Under the pieces are notes generated by a model, which saw only the letters and a program-made list of their open reading frames with translations, made no database searches and was not told the origin of the DNA. This document shows, piece after piece, positions 29,739-40,400 of a DNA stretch of 53,915 bases (within the stretch, counting starts at the first letter, position 1; the number at the start of each line of letters is the position of its first letter). Source of the stretch: Prevotella sp. (GTDB taxonomy: Bacteria > Bacteroidota > Bacteroidia > Bacteroidales > Bacteroidaceae); contig JALEVZ010000083.1 in assembly GCA_022788105.1 (NCBI GenBank), positions 1-53,915 on the forward strand, given 5' to 3'. A program made the position numbers and the translations under genes.

Positions 29739-30827
29739 ATGAAACAACAACGCATTGCATTTCTCGACTACGTACGCGTGTTCGCCTGCTTCCTTGTCAT
29801 TCTCGTACACGCCAGCGAAAACTTCTACGGAGCCGAAGGGTCTACAGATATGGCAGGGCCGCAGTCGTTTCTGCACAACGAGGCAGACCGTCTGTGGGTG
29901 TCGGTATATGACGGATTCTCCCGCATGTCGGTCCCTCTGTTCATCATAGTGTCTGCCTTTCTGCTCGCTCCGATGAAGGCGGGCATGACGACTTGGGAGT
30001 TTTACCGCAAGCGCGCACTGCGCATACTGCCCCCTTTCTTCGTTTTCATGGTGATATACAGCATCATTCCCGTGTTGCGCGACCAGGCAGACGCCGCCAT
30101 CACCGCCCGCGACCTGTCACGCATACTGCTCAACTTCCCCACCCTGGCGGGTCATCTGTGGTTCATGTACCCCCTGTTCGGCCTTTACCTCTTCATACCG
30201 GTCATTTCGCCGTGGCTGAACAAAGCTACAGAAAAGGAAGAACGATTTTTCATAATACTATTTCTCATATCGACCTGCATGCCGTTCCTCAACCGCTGGT
30301 TTGGCGAACTGTGGGGTCAATGCTTCTGGAACGAGTACCACATGTTGTGGTATTTCTCCGGCTATCTGGGCTATCTGGTCACCGCCCACTACATACGCAC
30401 ACACATAACGTGGAGCCGTAAGACGCGCCTGACGGTGGGATTTGCCGGCATGATTGTAGGAGCAGCGCTCACAATATGGTCGTTTTACGTGCAGGCGGTG
30501 CCTGGTGTGACGCTCTCTACACCCGAGATAGAGATAGGATGGTGTTTCTGCACCATAAACTGCGTGATGCTCACCACCGGCACATTCCTCATATTCACGT
30601 GCATAGACAAGCCGCTACGCATAATAACCGACATCTCAAAGATGAGCTACGGCATGTATCTCATGCACATCATACTGCTCGGCAAGTGGGTCATACTGTA
30701 CAAGCAGACCCTCGCCCTGCCCACCGTGGCAGCCATACCAGCCATAGCGCTGACCACATTTGTGTGCTGCTACGTCACGACAAAGCTCATCTCGCTGCTA
30801 CCCCACAGCAAGTGGGTGATAGGCTGA
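29739..30827 (+). CDS. acyltransferase family membrane protein (acyltransferase_3)
   Basis: IAFLDYVRVFACFLVILVHASENF; TLAGHLWFMYPLFGLYLFIPVISPWL. Confidence 0.88.
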   Translation: MKQQRIAFLDYVRVFACFLVILVHASENFYGAEGSTDMAGPQSFLHNEADRLWVSVYDGFSRMSVPLFIIVSAFLLAPMKAGMTTWEFYRKRALRILPPFFVFMVIYSIIPVLRDQADAAITARDLSRILLNFPTLAGHLWFMYPLFGLYLFIPVISPWLNKATEKEERFFIILFLISTCMPFLNRWFGELWGQCFWNEYHMLWYFSGYLGYLVTAHYIRTHITWSRKTRLTVGFAGMIVGAALTIWSFYVQAVPGVTLSTPEIEIGWCFCTINCVMLTTGTFLIFTCIDKPLRIITDISKMSYGMYLMHIILLGKWVILYKQTLALPTVAAIPAIALTTFVCCYVTTKLISLLPHSKWVIG

Positions 30828-30865
30828 CATAGCGACGGCACACCCATCAGACACAAGACAACTCC

Positions 30866-32170
30866 ATGAACTTCCCCAACATCAACGACAAAGAGATTCT
30901 GCGCATCGCCCTGCCCGCCATCGCAGCCAACATAACCGTGCCGCTGCTCGGACTGGTGGACGTGGCTATAACCGGCCATCTGGGCAACGCGGCATACATC
31001 GGCGCCATAGCCGTGGGCAGCATGATATTCAACGTCGTGTATTGGGTGTTCGGATTCCTACGCATGGGCACCAGCGGCATGGCGTCGCAAGCCTACGGAC
31101 GGGGTGACACGGCAGAGGCATTGAACCTGCTGGCACGCGGACTGTGTGCCGGACTCACCGTGGCAGGCGTCGTGCTGGTGCTACAACGCCCGTTGCTCAC
31201 GCTCGCCCTGACGGTCATCGGGGCAAACACTGACCTGCTGCCGCTGGTCAACACCTACTTCGACATCTGCGTGTGGGGCGCGCCAGCCATGCTGTGTCTC
31301 TACGCCCTCACGGGGTGGTTCATCGGCATGCAGGACACACGCGTGACCATGGCTGCCAGCATCGTGCAAAACATAGTAAACATTGTGGCGAGCCTGACGC
31401 TGGTCTACGGCTTCGGGATGAAGATTGAAGGTGTCGCCACGGGCACACTCATAGCTCAATATGCGGGCCTGCTCACGGCATTGGCGTTTTTCGTTGCGAG
31501 GTTCGATAGCAAGATTCGCCTCATCGACATAAGGGAAGTGATGCGCAGTGAGGCGTTGTTGCGATTTTTCAACGTCAACCGCAACATCTTCATACGCACA
31601 CTGTTCATAGTAGCGGTGAACCTGTTTTTTGTGTCGGCAGGAGCGACACACGGCACCTTGACACTGGCTGTCAACACCCTGCTCATGCAGTTGTTCACAC
31701 TGTTCTCATACGTCATGGACGGCTTCGCAAACGCTGGCGAAGCCCTTTGCGGCAAATACACGGGAGCCGACGACCGCGGCGCCTTCTTCGCGACAGTGAA
31801 GAGGCTGTTCGCATGGGGCGCGGCGCTCACCGTGGCTTATACCGCGGTCTACGCATTAGGTGGCAGCGCATTTCTCGCACTGCTCACCGACGACAGCCAA
31901 GTGTTACACGCTGCCGGCGAATATCTGCCGTGGGCTATAGCCATACCTGCCGCTGGCGTGGCTGCCTTTGTGTGGGACGGCGTGTTTATCGGCACAACCG
32001 ACACGCGAGGCATGCTCGTCTCGTCTGCCGTGTCTGCCCTCCTGTTCTTCGGCATTTACCTCCTTGCCTCCCCCACACTCCACAACCACGGTCTGTGGCT
32101 CGCCTTCATAGCCTATCTGTTGGCAAGGGGCGTGGTGCAGACGATCATATTTAGGAACAAGAACAGATAA
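30866..32170 (+). CDS. MATE family efflux transporter (DinF-like)
   Basis: ILRIALPAIAANITVPLLGLVDVAITGHLGNAAYIGAIAVGSMIFN. Confidence 0.93.
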   Translation: MNFPNINDKEILRIALPAIAANITVPLLGLVDVAITGHLGNAAYIGAIAVGSMIFNVVYWVFGFLRMGTSGMASQAYGRGDTAEALNLLARGLCAGLTVAGVVLVLQRPLLTLALTVIGANTDLLPLVNTYFDICVWGAPAMLCLYALTGWFIGMQDTRVTMAASIVQNIVNIVASLTLVYGFGMKIEGVATGTLIAQYAGLLTALAFFVARFDSKIRLIDIREVMRSEALLRFFNVNRNIFIRTLFIVAVNLFFVSAGATHGTLTLAVNTLLMQLFTLFSYVMDGFANAGEALCGKYTGADDRGAFFATVKRLFAWGAALTVAYTAVYALGGSAFLALLTDDSQVLHAAGEYLPWAIAIPAAGVAAFVWDGVFIGTTDTRGMLVSSAVSALLFFGIYLLASPTLHNHGLWLAFIAYLLARGVVQTIIFRNKNR

Positions 32171-32239
32171 CATTAAAAACTTCAATAAAAACACTATCAG
32201 GAAGCGACACATACGCCCTGATTTTGTCTTTAGGCTCAA

Positions 32240-32410
32240 GTGACAAAATGATAGTGCCCTTTTGGGCTTGCCACTACGGCCTAATGACGACGCCATTAAG
32301 CCCTAATGACAAGGTCAAAGGGGCCTAATGGGAGAAACAATAAGGTTTTAACAGACGTTAAGAATTGGCGTCACATTTTGCGAAGAAAACATAGCAAAAT
32401 GTCACGAAAA
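32240..32410 (+). repeat. Composite 22-bp-unit element, copy 3
   Basis: Units 32244, 32266, 32288, 32310 then constant gagaaacaataaggttTTAACagacGTTAAgaattggcg (32332-32370) and atagcaaaatgtcacgaaa. Confidence 0.95.
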
Positions 32411-32456
32411 CCGCCTTTTCACAAACAATGCTACATGGCGAAAAACGCCACCCACA

Positions 32457-35210
32457 TCAGTTGAACATCTGAAGCAGCGGCGTCATGAAGCGCGTGAGAC
32501 TCTGTGGCCGCACAGCGCCGCCGTAGGTCGTGCGGTTTCGGGAGTACGCCACGAGCACACGGCGCGTCGCACGGGTGATGGCGACATAAAACTTGCGGGC
32601 GTCTTCTGCCAGACTCGCAGGGTTGTTTTGCGAGTAATAGTTGGGCCAACGGCCGTCTACGGCGTCGAACACTATCACGTTGTCAAACTCAAGACCCTTT
32701 GCCTTGTGTACCGTGGTCACGAACACGCGCTCTGACAAGCTGTGGCTGTTGCAAAGGTCTGCCTCCTTCATGGTGTTCAGCTCCATGACATGCGCCGACA
32801 GCTGCTCTATGAGCGACGGCTCGGCAGCGGCGTCGAGCAGCTCACAAGAGAGGTAGTCGACGACATGGCGCAAGCCTTCTATATCTTCGATGCGCTTCTC
32901 CTGAATCTGCAACTCATAAAAGCGCAGCAGCTCTGACACAAGGGCAGGACGGGCTTCAGACGGCGCACACCGCACATACAGCTGCTCACGCGCCGCACGA
33001 TAGGAGTCGGCGTAAGTGGCACGGAACACATTGGCGCGACGTGTCACCCTGTCTTGCGCCATGAACTCGCGCTGGGCGTCGACCATCGCTGCCGCCTTGT
33101 CGCGGCAATACGCCACGAGGCTACACGTCGCGTTGACGTCTTCGTCGGCGAGGTGGGAGTTGGTGCCAGCGAGATGGAGCGCTGCCAACAGCGACTTGAG
33201 CTTATACACCTTCAGCCCCGGCTCTATCAGCCTGACGACTTTAAGCGAGTCGAAATATGTCGGACACGCCCTATGGAGGTCTATGTCGGGACAGTAGCGA
33301 CGCAGATTGTGGTCGAGTATGTTGTAGTCGTAGTCGGCATTGTGGCCGAGCAGTGGCAGGTCGCCGACATAACTGATGAAGCGGCGCAGTGCCTCGGCAG
33401 GCTCGAGCAGCGTGTGGTGCTTCATCTCCTCGACGATAGGGTTGTCTATATCGCCGAGCTTTGCTGGCACAGGCCGCGTGGTCTTTATAAAAAGCGACAG
33501 CGCTGAGCCTTCCACGATGTGGCCGCGACACATCTTCACTGCCGCAATCTGTACTATGTCGTCTTCAAAAACGTTAAGACCGGTGGTCTCGGTGTCAAAC
33601 ACCACCATCTCGCCAGCGTCGCATGCGCCGACGAAGTCTTGTATGTAGGTGCCGCCATCGGTGCGCAAATAGTCTGACGGCAAGATGGCACGGTTGAGCG
33701 AGGCACGCACGAAGTTGCGGGCGGCATAGCCCTGTTCAAAGACACGCAGACCCTTGAGCAGACGCGACCACGACAGAAAATCTTGGTCGCGCGTTATGAC
33801 GTTGAGATGGGCGAGCAGCAGTTTCATGCCCGGCGAGGAGAAAAGGTCGGAGCCAGACACCTTGAAGTGGGGTATGCCTGCCTCTGTCAGCGCGTGCCCT
33901 ACCTCATCGGCATCGTGGTTGGCGCTCACGATGACCGCCGTGGTGTCGCTGTCTGATGCCTGCAAGTAGCCGCGTGTGCGTGCCACCACGTCGAGCAGCT
34001 CGGCGCCGTAGTTTTCACTTTCCATTATCGTGAGGTCGGAGGGTTCACCCTTCTGGTCGTTGTCCGACGCTGGAAGCAGCGCCTTGTCGATGTGTAGCAC
34101 CTCGGCAGCATAGACGTTGAAGACGTTGAGCAGATAGCTGCGCGACCGATGGTTGACGGTGAGGTGGTGGATGTTGCCGCTGCAACGTGTCTTCAGCATG
34201 TCGAGCGTTGAGAGTTTGGCACCCATAAACGAGAAGATGGCTTGCTGCTCGTCGCCGAGATACATCACCGTGTGTACCTCGTCGGCAGCAAACAGGTCGA
34301 TAAGGGCGAGCTGTAGGGCGTTGAGGTCCTGCACCTCGTCTACCTGTATCCACGGGTAGTGGCGGTAACGGACTGGACCATCGGCGTCTGCACCGCCGAC
34401 AGACGAAGCCGTTGACGCGGCTGACGGCACGGGGTGATTGCCTGCCAGCGCCTGCCGCTCCTCCACCAGCGCGTCATACGACATCAAGAGCAGGTCTTCA
34501 AAGTCGAGCAACTGGTTGTCACGCTTGTACTTTTCGTATTGGCAGGCGTAATACATCTTGTCCAACAGACGTCCGACAGCCACCACTTCGCCGTAGTCGT
34601 AGCCACCGCTATGAAGCGAGTCGCGGTAGAAGGCAGAACGCAGATAGATGTCGGTCATGATCTGGGGTGAGAACGTCATGCCGTGGACACGGCACACCGC
34701 GTTCATGGCGGCGATGTCTTCTGCCGTCAGACACTCTGGGTGCAGGCGTAGCTCGCGGGGATGTGAGTGCATAATCTGGTGCATCAGCCCACACAGATGA
34801 AACACCCCGGCGTAGACACGGCGGCGGTTGAAGTTCTCTGCCACGCTCATCTCGTCTTCTTGCATGAACCGCGCGAGTATGCTTATGGCGTCGTCTTCGT
34901 CGATGACCGATGTCTCGGTCGCCACGATGCCATTGTCGAACAGGAACTTGGAACAGAAGCGATGAACGTTGCCAACATAGACGTCGGAGGTGTCGTCGCC
35001 ACCGAGATTCTGCGCCATGCGCTCACCCATGCCACGCGCCGCGCGGTTGGTAAAGGTGAGACACAGCATGTCGGCATAAGCCACACCAGCAGCATGGGCG
35101 TGACGTATGCGCTCGGTCAGTATTTGGGTTTTGCCACAGCCCGGAGGGGCGAGCACCAGATGGCGTCCGCCACTCGCCTCTATCACTTCTTGTTGACAGG
35201 AATCGTACAT
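32457..35210 (-). CDS. UvrD/REP-type superfamily 1 helicase with embedded DEDDh 3'-5' exonuclease domain
   Basis: LAPPGCGKTQILTERIRHA (motif I), IQVDEVQDL (II), YLGDEQQAIFSFMGA (III), TTVHKAKGLEFDNVIVFDAVDG (V), KFYVAITRATRRVLVA (VI); inserted VVFDTETTGLNVFEDDIVQIAAV...LLGHNADYDYNIL...HLADEDVNATCSL exonuclease. Confidence 0.93.
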   Translation of the reverse strand: MYDSCQQEVIEASGGRHLVLAPPGCGKTQILTERIRHAHAAGVAYADMLCLTFTNRAARGMGERMAQNLGGDDTSDVYVGNVHRFCSKFLFDNGIVATETSVIDEDDAISILARFMQEDEMSVAENFNRRRVYAGVFHLCGLMHQIMHSHPRELRLHPECLTAEDIAAMNAVCRVHGMTFSPQIMTDIYLRSAFYRDSLHSGGYDYGEVVAVGRLLDKMYYACQYEKYKRDNQLLDFEDLLLMSYDALVEERQALAGNHPVPSAASTASSVGGADADGPVRYRHYPWIQVDEVQDLNALQLALIDLFAADEVHTVMYLGDEQQAIFSFMGAKLSTLDMLKTRCSGNIHHLTVNHRSRSYLLNVFNVYAAEVLHIDKALLPASDNDQKGEPSDLTIMESENYGAELLDVVARTRGYLQASDSDTTAVIVSANHDADEVGHALTEAGIPHFKVSGSDLFSSPGMKLLLAHLNVITRDQDFLSWSRLLKGLRVFEQGYAARNFVRASLNRAILPSDYLRTDGGTYIQDFVGACDAGEMVVFDTETTGLNVFEDDIVQIAAVKMCRGHIVEGSALSLFIKTTRPVPAKLGDIDNPIVEEMKHHTLLEPAEALRRFISYVGDLPLLGHNADYDYNILDHNLRRYCPDIDLHRACPTYFDSLKVVRLIEPGLKVYKLKSLLAALHLAGTNSHLADEDVNATCSLVAYCRDKAAAMVDAQREFMAQDRVTRRANVFRATYADSYRAAREQLYVRCAPSEARPALVSELLRFYELQIQEKRIEDIEGLRHVVDYLSCELLDAAAEPSLIEQLSAHVMELNTMKEADLCNSHSLSERVFVTTVHKAKGLEFDNVIVFDAVDGRWPNYYSQNNPASLAEDARKFYVAITRATRRVLVAYSRNRTTYGGAVRPQSLTRFMTPLLQMFN

Positions 35211-35307
35211 CGTTGTTTCTGTGTTTTCAGATTATCGGAAAAGTAGGCTAAGCGACAAAAGACAATGGGTCGCTTACGCCCACACTATGTTTTTGGCAGT
35301 CTGCCTC

Positions 35308-35967
35308 TTACTTCTCAAACTCCAGTTCGCCGAAGAATTCTGGACAATGGAAGTTGGGACGCGGCAGTTCTATGGGGTTCCAGGAGAGATAATGCGGCTT
35401 GCGCAGCTTGTCACCGCACTTGTAGAAGTTGGCGCGTATGGTGCGTCCGGCAAAGCCTTTGATGCTGCTTTTAAAGAACGCCGATGCTGGAATCATCATC
35501 ACCAACTCCCAAACGGGTGGCGCATCCTGCTCGGCGAACGGACCGCGGCCAAGCGTAGACCAACGCTTCACGGTGTCGAGCACCTGCTGTGACGCACGCT
35601 CGCGGTTCTTGCGCTCTGCTCCCGCACCGATGAGCATCTGTCCGGCACAGTTGCACTCTATGTTGTAGTAGACGCCATCGCCAGCGGGTATGGAGAAGAA
35701 CTCGCAGCAGGAGTCTTCCCACACATTGCCGTTGTCGGCAGCGACAGCCTGCACGCTGTCTTCCTCCACACGGTAGTGGAGCAACAAGGTGGTGTCGGCA
35801 TGTGCCACACGCACCTCTACCTTCGGGGTGTAAGGGAAGGCATCGGGCCAGTTGTTTGTGCCAATGGCTACAAATTCCACGTTCTCTGCATCGAGCAGTG
35901 CTGGCACATCTTGTGGCTGCTCTGGCAACATGGTTGCCTCTACATGTTTTGCAACTATCTTCTTCAT
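35308..35967 (-). CDS. carbohydrate-binding family 9-like protein
   Basis: VRVAHADTTLLLHYRVEEDSVQAVAADNGNVWEDSCCEFFSIP...YYNIECNCAGQML, CBM9/DOMON-like pattern. Confidence 0.75.
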   Translation of the reverse strand: MKKIVAKHVEATMLPEQPQDVPALLDAENVEFVAIGTNNWPDAFPYTPKVEVRVAHADTTLLLHYRVEEDSVQAVAADNGNVWEDSCCEFFSIPAGDGVYYNIECNCAGQMLIGAGAERKNRERASQQVLDTVKRWSTLGRGPFAEQDAPPVWELVMMIPASAFFKSSIKGFAGRTIRANFYKCGDKLRKPHYLSWNPIELPRPNFHCPEFFGELEFEK

Positions 35968-36070
35968 ATCAATACTTGTCTTGGTTTAACCCCAATCGCT
36001 CATCCGAAAGGACCGGCTTGGCGACATGTCGAAATGGCGGTGATGAGGTCATGTGTTCGTATAAAAAGAA

Positions 36071-36130
36071 AAAGGCAGGTATTCCGCCGACACCGACCGA
36101 GGCCAGGTGCCGCTCAAAATATCTGCCTTT
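36071..36130 (-). terminator. terminator hairpin after nagB
   Basis: aaaggcaggtatt...aatatctgccttt. Confidence 0.7.
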
Positions 36131-36144
36131 GGGAAATAACAGAA

Positions 36145-36936
36145 TTAGAGGTTGTTCTTCTCTATGTCCTTGAAGTAGCGGTATGTGCTAACCTTCAGCT
36201 CGTCGGTAGCAGCCTCATCGCAAACGATGATGCCGTGCTGGTGCATCTGAAGCACGCTGATGGTCCACATTTGGGTAACGGGGCCCTCGACAGCTGCCTG
36301 CAGTGCGCGGGTCTTGTTGTGACCGTTAACGAGAATCATAACCTCACGGGCTGACATAACGGTACCTACGCCCACGGTAAGGGCTGTGGTGGGAACCTTC
36401 TTCACGTCGTTGTCGAAGAAACGAGAATTTGCCACGATGGTGTCGGTGGTAAGAGTTTTCTGGCGAGTGCGTGATGTAAGAGAAGAGCCCGGCTCGTTGA
36501 AGGCGATGTGTCCGTCGGGACCAATGCCGCCGATGAAGAGGTCGATGCCGCCTGCTTCTTCTATCATCTGCTCGTAATGAGCGCACTCTGCCTCCAGGTC
36601 TTCAGCGTTGCCGTTGAGAATGTGGATGTTCTCCTTCGGGCAGTCAACGTGGTTGAAGAAGTTGTTAGCCATGAATGAATGGTAGCTCTCGGGGTGCTCT
36701 ACGGGCAGACCGACATATTCGTCCATGTTGAAAGTGAGAACGTTCTTAAACGACACGCGTCCCTGCTTGCATGCCTCGGCAAGATATTTGTACATGCCGA
36801 TAGGAGATGAGCCTGTGGGCAGACCCAACACAAACTTGTGGTCGGGTGTGGGGTTGAACTTGTTGATTTTCTCGATTACATGCTCGGCAGCCCACTTAGA
36901 GAGCTGGTCGTAATTCTGTTCAATGATTAAACGCAT
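36145..36936 (-). CDS. nagB: glucosamine-6-phosphate deaminase
   Basis: [58 protein letters not shown]. Confidence 0.97.
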   Translation of the reverse strand: MRLIIEQNYDQLSKWAAEHVIEKINKFNPTPDHKFVLGLPTGSSPIGMYKYLAEACKQGRVSFKNVLTFNMDEYVGLPVEHPESYHSFMANNFFNHVDCPKENIHILNGNAEDLEAECAHYEQMIEEAGGIDLFIGGIGPDGHIAFNEPGSSLTSRTRQKTLTTDTIVANSRFFDNDVKKVPTTALTVGVGTVMSAREVMILVNGHNKTRALQAAVEGPVTQMWTISVLQMHQHGIIVCDEAATDELKVSTYRYFKDIEKNNL

Positions 36937-36976
36937 AGTTTTTTTATTATTTGAGTGTTTTTAAGAAATACTCGTC

Positions 36977-38659
36977 TTACTGTTTCTTCTGTTTTGCCTC
37001 CTGCTCGGCTTTCCACTCTATGCCGTCGGTCTCATACCAGGGCAGCACTGTGTCGGGCCACAGGTGCTTTGCGTAGATCAGACCGTAGTGGTCGTAGAGC
37101 TTCACTAAGCGGTCGAGACGTGTCTTGAAGCCAGCAAAGTCTTTCTTTCCATTAGTCCAGTTCACGTCGGCAAGAGCTGCCATACGCGGCAAAATCTGAT
37201 ATTCGGCAATGCGCTCGGTGGGTACATACTCGGTCCAGAGGTTGGCCTGTATGCCCAAGAAGTGTGAACGTGTCTCAGCAGAGAGTGAGTCGGGAGTCGG
37301 GATGAAGGAATAAACTTTCTCTACCGACAGGTCACCGCCACAGAGTGTAGGCTCGTGTCTGCTGTTCTTTGCGTCCTGGCAATAGTCAAAATAGAAGTTA
37401 GAGGTCGGAGAAAGGATTACGTCGTGGCCCTTAGCTGCTGCCATAGCGCCAGAACGAACGTCACGCCAGCACATGATAGTGGCGCTCTGGTTGATTTCGC
37501 CTTCAAGTATTTCGTCCCATCCAATGATTCTACGACCCTTGGAGTTAACGAACTTTTCAATGCGGTTGGTGAAGTAACCCTGTGCTGTCTTGGGCACAAG
37601 GTTGTGCTCTGCCATAAGCTTCTTGCACTTCGGGCAGTTGCTCCAACGGTAGATGGGAGTCTCATCGCCACCGATATGGATGAAGGTTGAGGGGAAGATA
37701 TCCATGACTTCTGCCAGCACATCCTCGCAGAAGGTGTAGACTTTCTCATTGCCCATGCACAGCACGTCGGTGTAGACGCCCCAACGCTTGCCCACCTCGT
37801 AAGGACCACCGGTACAGCCAAGCTCAGGATAAGCTGCCAATGCAGCCAGCATGTGGCCCGGCATGTCTATCTCGGGGATTACGGTGATGTAGCGCTTACG
37901 GGCATATTCTACAATCTCGCGAGCCTCTTCCTGAGTGTAGTATGCGCCATACTCTACGCCATCGTCGATGGTTGAGTTTGAGCCTACTACGGTTCCGGCA
38001 CGCTTGCTGCCTATTGTGGCGAGCTTAGGATATTTCTTTATCTCGATGCGCCAGCCCTGGTCGTCTGTCAGGTGCCAGTGGAAACGGTTCATATTGTGCA
38101 TGGCAATCAGGTCGATGAACTTCTTTACGAAGTCCACAGAGAAGAAGTGGCGTGAGCAGTCGAGCATCATGCCACGGTGTCCGAATGCCGGAGCGTCGTT
38201 GATAACTACTGCAGGAAGCTCCACCTTGTCGGTCTTTACAACAGGAAGTGACTTGCGCAGGGTCTGGATGCCATAGAACACGCCACACGGAGTGCTTGCT
38301 GCGATGGTAACACCACGCTTGCCATCAACGGTAAGAGTGTAAGCCTCGTCGCCAACTACCTTCTTGTCAAGCACGAGACGGATGGCAGCGCCCTTCACCT
38401 TGTCGGTGGTTGAAGCGAGCTCTATGCCCGTTACGTCTTTCAGATAATCGATAAGGAACTGCGCATTCTGCTTCATGGCCTCATCACCCTGGGGATAAGC
38501 CACTACAACATCTTTCGTCAATTCAAACGATCCACGCTCAAGGAGGGTAACTTTCTGTGGCAATGGCACGACATTATAGTCGGCAACATCGGCAGCAAAA
38601 GCCACACCGCTGCCGAGCGTCATTAACATCATAACGCAAATAAAGAAATTCTTTTTCAT
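36977..38659 (-). CDS. beta-N-acetylhexosaminidase, GH20
   Basis: FHWHLTDDQGWRIEIKKYP; FIHIGGDETP; signal peptide from internal Met (MKKNFFICVMML). Confidence 0.95.
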   Translation of the reverse strand: MKKNFFICVMMLMTLGSGVAFAADVADYNVVPLPQKVTLLERGSFELTKDVVVAYPQGDEAMKQNAQFLIDYLKDVTGIELASTTDKVKGAAIRLVLDKKVVGDEAYTLTVDGKRGVTIAASTPCGVFYGIQTLRKSLPVVKTDKVELPAVVINDAPAFGHRGMMLDCSRHFFSVDFVKKFIDLIAMHNMNRFHWHLTDDQGWRIEIKKYPKLATIGSKRAGTVVGSNSTIDDGVEYGAYYTQEEAREIVEYARKRYITVIPEIDMPGHMLAALAAYPELGCTGGPYEVGKRWGVYTDVLCMGNEKVYTFCEDVLAEVMDIFPSTFIHIGGDETPIYRWSNCPKCKKLMAEHNLVPKTAQGYFTNRIEKFVNSKGRRIIGWDEILEGEINQSATIMCWRDVRSGAMAAAKGHDVILSPTSNFYFDYCQDAKNSRHEPTLCGGDLSVEKVYSFIPTPDSLSAETRSHFLGIQANLWTEYVPTERIAEYQILPRMAALADVNWTNGKKDFAGFKTRLDRLVKLYDHYGLIYAKHLWPDTVLPWYETDGIEWKAEQEAKQKKQ

Positions 38660-38779
38660 ATAGGTTTTATTAAACATACACAAATTACTTGTAAATTGAG
38701 TCAAAAAGTTGTTGAGATAAACAGCCCGTCTTGTGCCGAAGCGCTACGCTAAGAGCCAAGATGCCGCCCATATTACGTG

Positions 38780-38787
38780 CAAAGGTA
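38780..38787 (-). promoter_or_regulatory. -7 box TACCTTTG upstream of GH20-nagB
   Basis: TAnnTTTG on minus strand. Confidence 0.55.
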
Positions 38788-39018
38788 GGCATTTTATCGC
38801 TAACTTGAAAACTTTTGCAAACAAATTAAGGAGAATAGATACATTATGAGCACTCAACGATGAAATGTGAAGAAAAAAGGCGACAATGTCAATTTCTTTG
38901 AGTAAATTTGCAGTTTACAACGTCATCGCTATATTATGGTACGCGAAAAATAAAGATGTCATGGCGGATCTGGAAAGCAATAGCACACGAAAAGCAGAGA
39001 CTTCTGTATGACGCCACA

Positions 39019-39128
39019 CTATAGCGGCAACAGGAAAAAACTATAGCGGCAACAGGAAAAAACTATAGCGGTAATAGGAACAAACTGTAGCGACGAAAGA
39101 AATATACTATAGAAAAAACAGAAAAACA
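39019..39128. repeat. 22-bp array immediately upstream of hflX
   Basis: ctatag/ctgtag cores at 39019, 39041, 39063, 39085, 39107 (exactly 22 bp apart). Confidence 0.93.
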
Positions 39129-39133
39129 TATAG

Positions 39134-40384
39134 ATGAAAGAATTTGTAATATCCGAAGTGAAAGCAGAAACCGCCATATTGGTGGGCCTTATCACAAAGG
39201 AGCAAGACGAAGCAAAGACTAAAGAATATCTCGACGAGCTGGAATTTCTCGCCGACACAGCAGGAGCAGTAACCGTGAAGCGCTTCACACAGCGCGTCGG
39301 CGGACCGAGTTCCGTGACTTATGTCGGCTCAGGCAAGCTGGAAGAGATAAGACAATACATCAAAGACGAGGAAGAAGCAGAGCGCCCTATCGGTATGGTC
39401 ATCTTCGATGATGAACTGTCTGCCAAGCAGATACGCAACATTGAGAAAGAGCTGGAGGTAAAGATTCTCGACCGTACATCGCTCATTCTCGACATATTCG
39501 CTATGCGTGCACAGACAGCGGCAGCCAAAACACAGGTCGAACTGGCACAATACCGCTACATGCTGCCACGTCTTCAGCGTCTGTGGACACACCTTGAGCG
39601 TCAGGGGGGCGGCTCAGGCTCGGGCGGAGGCAAAGGTAGCGTGGGCTTGCGCGGACCTGGTGAGACCCAGCTTGAGATGGACCGCCGTATTATTCTCGGC
39701 CGTATGAGCCTGCTAAAGGAACGCCTTGCCGAGATAGACAAGCAGAAAACCACACAGCGTAAGAACCGCGGCCGCATGATTCGCGTTGCACTGGTGGGCT
39801 ATACAAACGTCGGCAAGAGCACCATCATGAACCTTATGGCCAAGAGCGAGGTGTTTGCAGAGAACAAACTCTTTGCTACCCTCGACACGACAGTGCGCAA
39901 AGTGGTGATTGAAAACCTCCCGTTCCTGCTTGCCGACACCGTAGGCTTCATTCGAAAGTTGCCTACCGACCTCGTCGACTCATTCAAATCGACGCTCGAT
40001 GAGGTGCGCGAGGCAGATCTGTTGGTGCATGTTGTAGACATCTCCCACCCCGACTTTGAAGAACAAATCAACGTCGTGGAGAACACACTGAAGGAGTTAG
40101 GCTGCGCCGATAAGCCGTCTATGATTGTCTTCAACAAGATAGACAACTACACATGGGTAGAGAAGGAGGAAGACGACCTTACCCCTTGCACAAAAGAAAA
40201 CGTCACTCTCGACGAGCTGCGCCGCACATGGATGGCGCGATTGGGAGAGAATTGCATCTTCATCTCAGCCCGCGAGAAGCAGAATATCGACGAGTTGCGC
40301 ACCATACTATATAATAAGGTGCGCGAAATGCACGTACAAAAATATCCGTACAATGACTTCCTCTACCCCAAAATGGAGGAGTAA
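39134..40384 (+). CDS. hflX: GTPase HflX
   Basis: GLRGPGETQLEMDRRIILGRM; VALVGYTNVGKSTIMNLM; LADTVGFIRKLPTDLVDSFKSTLDEV. Confidence 0.96.
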   Translation: MKEFVISEVKAETAILVGLITKEQDEAKTKEYLDELEFLADTAGAVTVKRFTQRVGGPSSVTYVGSGKLEEIRQYIKDEEEAERPIGMVIFDDELSAKQIRNIEKELEVKILDRTSLILDIFAMRAQTAAAKTQVELAQYRYMLPRLQRLWTHLERQGGGSGSGGGKGSVGLRGPGETQLEMDRRIILGRMSLLKERLAEIDKQKTTQRKNRGRMIRVALVGYTNVGKSTIMNLMAKSEVFAENKLFATLDTTVRKVVIENLPFLLADTVGFIRKLPTDLVDSFKSTLDEVREADLLVHVVDISHPDFEEQINVVENTLKELGCADKPSMIVFNKIDNYTWVEKEEDDLTPCTKENVTLDELRRTWMARLGENCIFISAREKQNIDELRTILYNKVREMHVQKYPYNDFLYPKMEE

Positions 40385-40400
40385 GCAGACACTATAAGCA

